From Affinirhizobium straminoryzae (GTDB taxonomy: Bacteria; Pseudomonadota; Alphaproteobacteria; Rhizobiales; Rhizobiaceae), in NCBI RefSeq assembly GCF_007004135.1, contig NZ_VJMG01000017.1, positions 16,849 to 80,848 on the forward strand: DNA of 64,000 nucleotides, in the 5' to 3' direction. The position numbers were made by a program, and so were the translations under genes. A model generated the notes under the pieces. That model was given only the letters and a program-made list of their open reading frames with translations, was not told where the DNA came from and did not search any database. Shown here in pieces: positions 42,944 through 50,245 of this stretch (positions are counted from its first letter, which is position 1; the number at the start of each line of letters is the position of its first letter).

Positions 42944-43909
42944 TCATTCCAGGCGCGCCCCGGCGCCGGCGCGGGCGGCCCGTCCGCCACGCCGTCCCCC
43001 GGCTGCGGGCGGCGGCGCCACCGGCGCTGCGGCAGCGCCGGGCTCTGCCGGCTTATGGTCGCGATAGGTCATGATCCAGTTGGCGCAGTTGGCATCCGTG
43101 CCGTTCAGAACATTGGCGGCGCGCACGGCTTCCATCTCTTGCGGGCGGCAGGGGTTCATGATGGCGGATGTCATGCCGGCCCCGATCACCATGGGAATGA
43201 AGCCGGCATTGATGCCGTGCCGGTGCGGCAGGCCGAAGGAGATGTTGGACAGTCCGCATGTGGTGTTGACCTTCAACTCGTCCCGCAGGCGCCGCAGCAG
43301 CTGGAACACCTGCCGGCCGGCATCGCCGAGCGCCCCGATCGGCATCACCAGCGGATCGACCACCACGTCTTCCGGCTTGATGCCGTGATCCATGGCGCGT
43401 TCGACGATCTTCTTCGCCACCGCAAACCGCACGTCGGGATCCATCGAAATGCCGGTCTCGTCGTTGGAGATCGCCACCACCGGTACGTCATATTTGCGGC
43501 AGAGCGGCAGGATGGCCTCCAGTTTCTCTTCCTCGCCGGTCACGGAATTGATCAGCGGCCGCCCCTTCGCCACCTTCAGTGCCGCCTCGATGGCGGCCGT
43601 CACCGAACTGTCGATGGAGAGTGGCACGTCCACGAGGTTTTGGACGATCTCCAGCGTCTGGACGAGGAGGGCGGGTTCGGTCTCGTTGGGATTGACGGAG
43701 GTGACGCCGGCATTGACGTCCAGCATGGTGGCGCCTGCCGCCACCTGCTCCAGCGCATCCCTGATCACCGTCTCGAAATTGCCCTCGATCATTTCCGCCG
43801 CAAGCTTCTTGCGCCCGGTCGGGTTGATCCGCTCGCCGATCACGCAGAAGGGCTGATCGAAGCCGATGACGATTTCGCGGCTGGCGGATGCGACGATGGT
43901 TCTGGTCAT
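42944..43909 (-). CDS. Methyl-corrinoid:tetrahydrofolate methyltransferase (MtgA/MtvA-type), 321 aa
   Basis: A pterin-binding (DHPS-like) barrel: VIGERINPTGRKKLAAEM, then GATMLDVNAGV, SIDSSVTAAIEAAL, INSVTGEEEKLEAIL and CGLSNISFGLP. This family moves methyl from a corrinoid protein to tetrahydrofolate or back. The last 35 residues are Ala/Pro/Gly/Arg-rich (GGRRGGRAARAGAGARLE) and not part of the barrel. With MttB-like, corrinoid and RACo-like partners nearby it probably makes methyl-THF. Confidence 0.85.
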   Translation of the reverse strand: MTRTIVASASREIVIGFDQPFCVIGERINPTGRKKLAAEMIEGNFETVIRDALEQVAAGATMLDVNAGVTSVNPNETEPALLVQTLEIVQNLVDVPLSIDSSVTAAIEAALKVAKGRPLINSVTGEEEKLEAILPLCRKYDVPVVAISNDETGISMDPDVRFAVAKKIVERAMDHGIKPEDVVVDPLVMPIGALGDAGRQVFQLLRRLRDELKVNTTCGLSNISFGLPHRHGINAGFIPMVIGAGMTSAIMNPCRPQEMEAVRAANVLNGTDANCANWIMTYRDHKPAEPGAAAAPVAPPPAAGGRRGGRAARAGAGARLE

Positions 43910-43969
43910 GTCAAGCCTTGCCTCCGGATGGGGTCGACCGGGTGTTCCCGCGCCGGCCGCCTTGATGCC

Positions 43970-44272
43970 TCACGCGGGTTCGCGTCCGCCTGCCTTCACA
44001 AGCGCCACGAGCCTCTCCTGATCGTATGTACCTTCCAGATCCGCCGCGGCGCGGTCCGCTTCCGCTTGCAGATCGTCGGAAACGGGCATGGGGTCGCCCT
44101 TGCGCCACTCGGCCAGATAGGCGTCGGTTTCGGCTGCACCGCTGCGCATGGCGCACAGGTCGATCGCCTCGGTGAAGCGGAGGGACAGTTCGCGCTTTGC
44201 TGTCTTGCGGCCCTGGCGGATGATCACCTGGGCCGGTATGTCACGCCAGTAGACAATGATCCGATCGGCCAT
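43970..44272 (-). CDS. 'Virulence factor' domain (PF13769-like) protein, 100 aa
   Basis: Starts MADRIIVYWRDIPAQVIIRQ and carries GRKTAKRELSLRFTEAIDLC, as in the Virulence_fact family. Despite the name, genes of this family often sit in one-carbon or methyltransferase clusters and their biochemical role is not known. ATG 44272 has GGAGG nine bases upstream; the ATG at 44281 would leave no spacing. Confidence 0.75.
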   Translation of the reverse strand: MADRIIVYWRDIPAQVIIRQGRKTAKRELSLRFTEAIDLCAMRSGAAETDAYLAEWRKGDPMPVSDDLQAEADRAAADLEGTYDQERLVALVKAGGREPA

Positions 44273-44378
44273 GCGCTTCATCCTCCCTCATGGGCCAGAA
44301 TGCATGGGCTGGAGCGGTGGGACTGCGCTCGGCGCGACGCGTGGTGGCGCAAACACGCACACGCCGTCGCTCACGGGC

Positions 44379-45155
44379 CTACCAGATGCCGCGCGTGAGG
44401 CCGTGACGGAGATAGGTCCAGACCGGCGGCGGGAACCGGAGTTCGGAGCGTCCCGCGGGGCGCCGCGGCTGCAACGTGCCGTTGATCGCATCCTCGATTG
44501 CCTGGGCGGCAATGCCTGTGCCGGCCGCCGTCAAGAGCAGCGGATAGGTGGAGATCGTATCGCGGGGGGAGGGCTTTACCCGCACCTCGTAAAGGGTATC
44601 ACCGGTATCGATGCCGATATCGACCAGATGGACTGTCGCGCCGAAATTCTCCTCGTCGCGCTCCACCCGCGACCAGTATCCGCCCATCTGGCCGCGATAG
44701 GTGGGGTTGATCCCGGCATGAAAATTCAGGAGGGGACAACGGATTGCCGCCAGCGTGCCGCGCGATAGCGGACGACAGGAAATCAGGAATACCACGTCAG
44801 GCTGCAGTCGCTGGATCAGCGCTTGTGTATCCTTGCTGTTCAGTGTCTCCACACGCGTCACCGGAACACCTTTGCTCTCGCCGGCCCAGAGCTTGTATTC
44901 CTCGAGGATTTCCTCCGTGCGGCGGATGGCAAGGTTCTTGCCGACACGGGACAGGCTCATCGTGGCGAGCTGCCCGAGGGCGGTCAGTCGTCCAAGCCTG
45001 CGCACGCGGCGCCGGTAGATTTCGCGCTTTGTCTCGTAGTTCTCCTGGATCACGTGCAGTTTCGGGAACTGTCGCGCCAAGGCGTTGATCATGATCTGCG
45101 GGTTCAGCCCGCCCGATGTCATCAGGATTACTTTTGCGTTGCGCGTGTCCGGCAT
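44379..45155 (-). CDS. Formyltransferase-family protein, 258 aa
   Basis: The middle (LNFHAGINPTYRGQMGGYWS and, further on, HLVDIGIDTGDTLYE) carries the Asn-His...Asp set of the formyltransferase fold (GART/FMT). The N-terminal 90 residues are Arg-rich and helical. Family members transfer or hydrolyse formyl groups of formyl-THF. Here it sits in a one-carbon operon, so it may act on folate one-carbon units, but the substrate cannot be read from the sequence. Confidence 0.75.
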   Translation of the reverse strand: MPDTRNAKVILMTSGGLNPQIMINALARQFPKLHVIQENYETKREIYRRRVRRLGRLTALGQLATMSLSRVGKNLAIRRTEEILEEYKLWAGESKGVPVTRVETLNSKDTQALIQRLQPDVVFLISCRPLSRGTLAAIRCPLLNFHAGINPTYRGQMGGYWSRVERDEENFGATVHLVDIGIDTGDTLYEVRVKPSPRDTISTYPLLLTAAGTGIAAQAIEDAINGTLQPRRPAGRSELRFPPPVWTYLRHGLTRGIW

Positions 45156-45211
45156 CGTGTTCCGCTCGTCTCGATTGGCGGAACATATAGGCGAGGCCGC
45201 GGAAAAAACAG

Positions 45212-45853
45212 TTAAATGAAAGCGATCGCTTTTATAAGATCACCAAATCCTGTGAATCGGTATTCATAGGCGAGACCCAGCCGCTCGGCGGCTTGTTTTG
45301 CCTTTGCCTGCAACGCTTCGTCTTCCTCCTGCGCCAGATAGACCAGGGTACGATAATTGCCGAAATAGATGTCGCGCAGTTCCGGGTGCCGGTCGAGCCC
45401 CAGCGGCTCGATGACGAAGGCGTCAAACTGGCGGGCCAGAAAATCGGTGAGAAAGAAGGCGCTCAGGTCCTCCTCGGCGCGTGCGGCAAACAGCGCGTTG
45501 CCCGAAAAGAAGGAATAGCAATGGGGCCCTTCGATGCGGCGAATGCCTTCCCGTTCGCAGAGCCGGTCGATATCACCGCCCGTGCCGCAATCGGCATAGG
45601 CAAAGAAGATCTCCTCGAAGCCGGCGGCCCTTGCCTCCGCCACAGCCAGTTCCAGCCCCGGAACGATCTTCTCGGGATAGGCATGCCAGATGGCGGGCAG
45701 GCAATGCAGGTCGATATGCTCCAGTCCCTGCTGCCGCATCACGGCCAGAATTTCACGTGCAATCGCGCCGCACGCAATCACGTGAACCTTTTTGCCTCTG
45801 GAACGTTGCAGAGGCGGAAATGCTGTTTCCGACACAATCCTGTCCCATTCCAC
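45212..45853 (-). CDS. DUF1638 protein, 213 aa
   Basis: VHVIACGAIAREILAVMRQQ near the start and EIFFAYADCGTGGDIDRLCE mark DUF1638. This family is repeatedly found beside corrinoid methyltransferases; the role is unknown. Cys/His residues (ACG, HCLPAIWH, DCGTGG, GPHCYSFF) could bind metal. First gene of the leftward operon that ends with the RACo-like gene; divergent from the entericidin gene at 45868. Confidence 0.8.
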   Translation of the reverse strand: MEWDRIVSETAFPPLQRSRGKKVHVIACGAIAREILAVMRQQGLEHIDLHCLPAIWHAYPEKIVPGLELAVAEARAAGFEEIFFAYADCGTGGDIDRLCEREGIRRIEGPHCYSFFSGNALFAARAEEDLSAFFLTDFLARQFDAFVIEPLGLDRHPELRDIYFGNYRTLVYLAQEEDEALQAKAKQAAERLGLAYEYRFTGFGDLIKAIAFI

Positions 45854-45867
45854 TGGAGTTCATCATC

Positions 45868-46026
45868 ATGACGGCCAAGACCTTCACTGTAATCGCCGCC
45901 CTTTTCGCCACCATGCTTTCGCTCTCGTCCTGCGGCAACACGATCCGCGGCATGGGCCAGGATGCAGCCAACACCGTGAATGCCACGCAGGACGCCGGCC
46001 GCCGCGTCGAACGCGCCGCCAACTGA
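45868..46026 (+). CDS. Entericidin-like small lipoprotein, 52 aa
   Basis: A signal peptide with lipobox (LSLSSC, Cys22), then NTIRGMGQDAANTVNATQDA and a short basic end, as in entericidin A/B family lipoproteins. GGAG is about nine bases before ATG 45868. It is transcribed against its neighbours inside the methyltransferase cluster. A terminator follows at 46062. Confidence 0.85.
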   Translation: MTAKTFTVIAALFATMLSLSSCGNTIRGMGQDAANTVNATQDAGRRVERAAN

Positions 46027-46061
46027 TCGTCAGCGCTGAACCGTCCGCAAACGGCGAGGGG

Positions 46062-46084
46062 AGCCGGCCGCAGGGCCGGCTTTT
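46062..46084. terminator. Terminator after the entericidin-like gene
   Basis: Arms AGCCGGCC/GGCCGGCT followed by TTT, between two convergent genes. Confidence 0.7.
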
Positions 46085-46089
46085 CGGTT

Positions 46090-46788
46090 TCAGCCGGCCG
46101 CCAGCTGATTGTGCTTGCGGCGAATGAACTCCTTCGCGGTTTCGACCGCGACGGCCGCATCCCGGCAATAGGCATCGGCACCGATTGCCTTGCCGAATTC
46201 CTCGTTCAGCGGCGCACCGCCCACCATCACGATATAGTCGTCGCGAATACCCTTTTCCTTCAGCGTATCGATCACGACCTTCATGTAGGGCATGGTGGTG
46301 GTCAGCAGCGCCGACATGCCGAGGATGTCGGGCTTCTCGCGTTCCAGCGCATCGAGATAGTTCTCGACCGGGTTGTTGATGCCAAGATCGACCACATCGA
46401 AGCCGGCCCCCTCCATCATCATGCCGACAAGGTTCTTGCCGATGTCGTGAATGTCACCCTTGACGGTGCCGATCACCATCTTGCCGAGTTTCGGTGCACC
46501 GGTTTCGACGAGAAGCGGCCGAAGAATCGTCATGCCGGCCTTCATCGCATTGGCGGAGAGCAGAACCTCCGGCACGAACAGAATCCCGTCGCGAAAGTCG
46601 ATGCCGACGATCCGCATGCCCTCGACCAGCGCCTTGGTCAGCACGTCATAGGGCGTCCAGCCGCGGTCGAGCAGAATATGCGTGGCTTCCTCGATCTCTT
46701 CCTTCAGCCCGTCATAGAGATCGTCGTGCATCTGCTGCACAAGCTCTTCGTCGGACAGTTCGGACAGAATGATCTCATCATCGGACAT
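46090..46788 (-). CDS. Corrinoid protein (MttC/MtgC-type), 232 aa
   Basis: Residues 15-95 are the helical cap and 100-232 the B12-binding Rossmann domain with the DxHxxG motif (GDIHDIGKN, Asp112, His114, Gly117). Later SxL and GG motifs (MSALLTTTMPYMK, MVGGAPLNEEFG) bind the nucleotide tail. It accepts methyl from the MttB-like enzyme and passes it on. ATG 46788 (MSDDEIIL) is the start; divergent from mtgB. Confidence 0.9.
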   Translation of the reverse strand: MSDDEIILSELSDEELVQQMHDDLYDGLKEEIEEATHILLDRGWTPYDVLTKALVEGMRIVGIDFRDGILFVPEVLLSANAMKAGMTILRPLLVETGAPKLGKMVIGTVKGDIHDIGKNLVGMMMEGAGFDVVDLGINNPVENYLDALEREKPDILGMSALLTTTMPYMKVVIDTLKEKGIRDDYIVMVGGAPLNEEFGKAIGADAYCRDAAVAVETAKEFIRRKHNQLAAG

Positions 46789-47047
46789 GGTCAGCTCCAC
46801 AGGTTGGAGATCGCGATGCAGGTCGCGGGCAGAGGCTCCTCCAGACTGCCCGCAGATGCAGTGTAACGTCATGCCGTCTCGAATTTGAAGCGTGAATGCG
46901 ACGGCACACCCATCATTCGCGACGCAATTGGAATGGTCGATGTCCGTTCTCAACCATGCGGTGCCGCAGATGGACCATTGTTTGCGGGGCGCTGGCCTAC
47001 CATGGCATCATCGCCGAGCCCGAGGAAGCCTGTGAGGAGGAGCCAGC
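46789..47047. promoter_or_regulatory. Divergent promoter region between corrinoid protein and MttB-like genes
   Basis: A 259-base spacer with no convincing gene. GCGAC at 46898-46902 and 46919-46923 forms a direct repeat with 21-base spacing, the same pentamer (as GTCGC) and spacing seen upstream of the dehydrogenase gene. No cobalamin riboswitch box is visible. Confidence 0.45.
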
Positions 47048-48616
47048 ATGGACGCAAACAATCAGACCGACGAGGGCCAGGGGGGGCGTCGGGGGCGCGG
47101 CGAACGCGGATCGGCCGCACGGCGCGCAGCGCGCGGCGGCAGCGGCCCGTCTCCTTCGATGCCGTTCATCATGCGGCGCATCGGTGTCTACGAGGTGCTG
47201 GACGAGGAGGGGCTGTCGCTGATCGAGGCCAATGCCGATACGATCATGGAAGAGATCGGCATCGAATTCCGCGACGATGCGGAGGCGCTGGCGCTCTGGA
47301 GGGCGGCTGGCGCCGATGTGCGCGGCCAGCGCGTGCATTTCCCGAAAGGGCTTTGCCGCCAGCTTCTGAAGACGGCGCCCTCGGTCTTCACCCAGCACGC
47401 CCGCAATCCGGCCCGCAGCGTGCAGATCGGCGGCAAGGCAACCGTCTTCGCGCCCGTCTACGGCCCGCCCTTCGTGCGCGATCTCGACGGCAACCGCCGC
47501 TATGCGACCATCGAGGATTTCCGCAATTTCGTGAAGCTGTCCTATATGGCGCCCTCGATGCACCATTCGGGCGGCACCGTCTGCGAGCCGGTCGACATCG
47601 CCGTCAACAAGCGGCATTTCGACATGGTCTACAGCCATATCAAATATTCCGACAAGCCGTTCATGGGCTCGGTGACCGCGCCCGAGCGGGCAGCGGATTC
47701 GGTTGCGATGTGCAAGATCCTGTTCGGCGACGATTTCGTCGAGAACAACACGGTGCTTTTGAACCTCATCAACGTCAATTCGCCGATGGTGTTCGACCAG
47801 ACCATGCTGGGGGCGGCCAAGGTCTATGCCCGGCATAACCAGGCCTGCGTGCTTTCGCCCTTCATCCTCTCCGGCGCGATGAGCCCGGTGACGGTCGCCG
47901 GCACGCTGACGCAGATTCTCGCCGAAGTGCTGGCAGGCGCCGCCTTCACGCAGCTGATCCGTCCCGGTGCGCCGGTGCTGTTCGGCACCTTCGCCGCGTC
48001 GATCTCCATGCAATCGGGCGCGCCGACCTTCGGCACCCCCGAACCCTCGCTCGTCTCGTATGGGGCGGCCCAGCTGGCACGGCGCATGGGGCTTCCCTTC
48101 CGCACCGGCGGCGCGCTGTGCGGCTCCAAGGTGCCGGATGCGCAGGCCGCCTTCGAAAGCGCCAATACGCTCAACACCACGCTGCTGGCCGGCACCAATT
48201 TCGTGCTGCATGCGGCCGGCTGGCTGGAGGGCGGGCTCGTTTCCTCCTATGAGAAGTTCATGATCGACCAGGACCAGCTCGGCATGTTGCAGAAGATGGC
48301 GGAAGGGGTGGACCTCTCCACGGGCGGCCAGGCGCTGGAGGCGATCCGCGAGGTGGGACCGGGCGCGCATTATCTCGGCTGCGCTCACACCCAGGCCAAT
48401 TTCCAGACGGCTTTCTACCGTTCTGCGCTCTCCGACAACAATTCCTTCGAACAATGGGAGATCGAAGGTGCCAAGCGGATCGAGGACCGCGCCAATACCA
48501 TGTGCCGCGCCTGGCTGGAGGCCTATGAGGCACCGCCCCTCGATCCGGCCATCGACGAGGCGCTGCTGGCCTTCATCGCCAAACGCAAGGAGAGCATGCC
48601 GGACGCCTTCACTTGA
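47048..48616 (+). CDS. MttB-family (non-pyrrolysine) quaternary-amine methyltransferase, 522 aa
   Basis: The catalytic barrel (residues about 38-510) matches the trimethylamine methyltransferase family. There is no in-frame TAG, so it is of the MtgB class that demethylates glycine betaine, proline betaine or related compounds. The first 37 residues are an added Gly/Arg/Ser-rich basic segment (GGRRGRGERGSAARRAARGG). The partner corrinoid protein is divergent, the transporter and Bmt genes lie downstream. Glycine betaine is the favoured substrate, but the sequence does not decide it. After TGA the frame stays open for 29 codons. Confidence 0.85.
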   Translation: MDANNQTDEGQGGRRGRGERGSAARRAARGGSGPSPSMPFIMRRIGVYEVLDEEGLSLIEANADTIMEEIGIEFRDDAEALALWRAAGADVRGQRVHFPKGLCRQLLKTAPSVFTQHARNPARSVQIGGKATVFAPVYGPPFVRDLDGNRRYATIEDFRNFVKLSYMAPSMHHSGGTVCEPVDIAVNKRHFDMVYSHIKYSDKPFMGSVTAPERAADSVAMCKILFGDDFVENNTVLLNLINVNSPMVFDQTMLGAAKVYARHNQACVLSPFILSGAMSPVTVAGTLTQILAEVLAGAAFTQLIRPGAPVLFGTFAASISMQSGAPTFGTPEPSLVSYGAAQLARRMGLPFRTGGALCGSKVPDAQAAFESANTLNTTLLAGTNFVLHAAGWLEGGLVSSYEKFMIDQDQLGMLQKMAEGVDLSTGGQALEAIREVGPGAHYLGCAHTQANFQTAFYRSALSDNNSFEQWEIEGAKRIEDRANTMCRAWLEAYEAPPLDPAIDEALLAFIAKRKESMPDAFT

Positions 48617-48785
48617 AGGGAGCCCGATGCCGCCAGGGAGCAAGGCGGGGCCGCGCAGGTGGCCGATACCATCCAGAAGGAAGTCTGGCGGCCCTATGGC
48701 CGCTGAGACGACGGGATGAAAAGCCGTGGGGAAGATCGTCCGCTTCCCCAACGGGGCACGGCAGGCGGCGCGGGCGCGGCCTGCC

Positions 48786-49136
48786 TCAGACGCGGGCCTT
48801 GGGATAGGCGCGCGCCATGCCGCCGGAGCGTGTCAGACCGTCGCGGAAGGCGAGAAAGGCCGGATGCTGGCTGGAGCGCGCGGCTTCCATCAGGCGGATC
48901 TGCAGGCGGCCGGGGGCGGCGCTTCCCAGCCATTGCCCGCATTTCTGCAGCTTCAGCGTATTGAGGAAACGGCTTTCCGAGGCGTGGTGCAGGTAAAGAT
49001 GCAACCCGTCGAGCAGGGCGTCGTCGCTGACGGGATTTTCCATCAACAGCTGCAGCCAGGACTGGTTCTCGCCGGCCATGCCGCCGAGCGCCTCGGCGAC
49101 GGTTTCACGGGTTGCCACGGTGGATGCTGTGCTCAT
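48786..49136 (-). CDS. Unknown protein behind bmt, 116 aa
   Basis: ATG 49136 is 12 bases after the bmt stop codon, so the two are probably co-transcribed. Helical, with GENQSWLQLLMENPVSDDAL and HLYLHHASESRFLNTLKLQK. No family recognised. It ends close to the mtgB end (convergent). Confidence 0.6.
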   Translation of the reverse strand: MSTASTVATRETVAEALGGMAGENQSWLQLLMENPVSDDALLDGLHLYLHHASESRFLNTLKLQKCGQWLGSAAPGRLQIRLMEAARSSQHPAFLAFRDGLTRSGGMARAYPKARV

Positions 49137-49148
49137 GCTCGTCTCACG

Positions 49149-50156
49149 TCAGGTCTTGCGGCGACGCCGTTCGCGTCCCGTTTCGCCGCCGGCCTCGCTG
49201 GCGGTCTTGTTGCGCAAGGGGCCGATCCGTTCCACGATCGTTTCGATGGTGGGGCGGGGGCCCGGTGTATGCTCGTCAAGGGCTGCGCGCATCGCGGCGA
49301 GATGACCGCACGAGGTGCCGCAGCAGCCGCCGATGATCTTGGCACCGGCGTCTCGCGCGAGCCTTGCGTAATCTGCCATCAGGGGCGGGGTTCCGGAGTA
49401 ATGGATTTCGGCGCCGCGAAATTCCGGAATGCCGCAATTGCCCTTGACCACGATGGTGGCGTTCGGTGCCGCCTCGGTGATGTCGAGCAGGCTTGCGAGA
49501 ATATCGGAGGCGCCGACGCCGCAATTGGCACCGACGGCGAGTGGTCCATCGCCCATGGCACCTGCCACGTCCGGCAGGTCGCGCGGCGAAAGCCCCATCA
49601 TCGTCCGGCCGGCCGTGTCGAAGGAGGCGGTATAGACGAAGGGCAGGCCGACGGCGACGGCTGCTTCCGCCGCAGCCCTGATTTCATCGGCGGCCGACAT
49701 GGTCTCGATCCAGGCGATCTCCGCGCCGCCGGCTTTCAGCCCCTCGATCTGCTCGCGGAAGGCTGCGACCGCATCCTCATAGGACAAGGCGCCGAGCGGG
49801 ATCAGCAATTCGCCGGTCGGCCCGACGGAGCCCGCCACGATCACCCGACGCGGCGCGCGGTCGGCAACGCTGCGGGCGATCTCTGCGGCACGCTTGTTGA
49901 GGGCGAAGACGCGGTCCTCAGCATGATGCAGTTTTAGCCGGTGGCGGGTGCCGCCGAAGGAATTGGTGAGGATGATGTCGGCGCCCGCATCGACGAAATC
50001 CTGATGCAGCGTGTCGATGCGCTCGGGATGGCTTTCGTTCCACAGTTCCGGGGCCTCGCCGGCCTCCAGCCCCATGGCAAACAGGCTTGTGCCGGTGGCG
50101 CCATCGGCCAGCAGCACGCCCTTTTTGGCCAGCAGATCCTGCAGCGGATTGTTCAT
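49149..50156 (-). CDS. bmt: Betaine-homocysteine S-methyltransferase, 335 aa
   Basis: A homocysteine S-methyltransferase barrel. Zinc ligands are Cys212 (VGANCGVG) and Cys278/Cys279 (IIGGCCGTSCGH). It moves methyl from glycine betaine to homocysteine, giving methionine and dimethylglycine. ATG 50156 is used; a GTG at 50174 is the alternative. The last 20 residues are an Arg/Gly tail (GGETGRERRRRKT). Located beside choXWV, as known for rhizobial bmt. 89-base gap to choV. Confidence 0.85.
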   Translation of the reverse strand: MNNPLQDLLAKKGVLLADGATGTSLFAMGLEAGEAPELWNESHPERIDTLHQDFVDAGADIILTNSFGGTRHRLKLHHAEDRVFALNKRAAEIARSVADRAPRRVIVAGSVGPTGELLIPLGALSYEDAVAAFREQIEGLKAGGAEIAWIETMSAADEIRAAAEAAVAVGLPFVYTASFDTAGRTMMGLSPRDLPDVAGAMGDGPLAVGANCGVGASDILASLLDITEAAPNATIVVKGNCGIPEFRGAEIHYSGTPPLMADYARLARDAGAKIIGGCCGTSCGHLAAMRAALDEHTPGPRPTIETIVERIGPLRNKTASEAGGETGRERRRRKT

Positions 50157-50245
50157 CTCGACGCCTTCCTCCACAGCCGCCGTTTGGTCCGGCAGCCTTT
50201 CCTCTCTTTGCCGAGCGGCCTTGCGCCAGCCTTGCCGGATTGGCG

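Noticed and set aside
46789..47047. Cobalamin riboswitch or small gene between the corrinoid and MttB-like genes
   Set aside because: No recognisable box; frames there are short with poor composition.
47048..48616. Pyrrolysine-containing MttB
   Set aside because: No in-frame TAG in the coding sequence, so this is the non-pyrrolysine branch.
48726..49937. 403-codon plus-strand frame beginning MGKIVRFPNGARQAARARPA
   Set aside because: The start looks protein-like, but the frame runs over bmt and the 116-aa gene and soon becomes a shadow.
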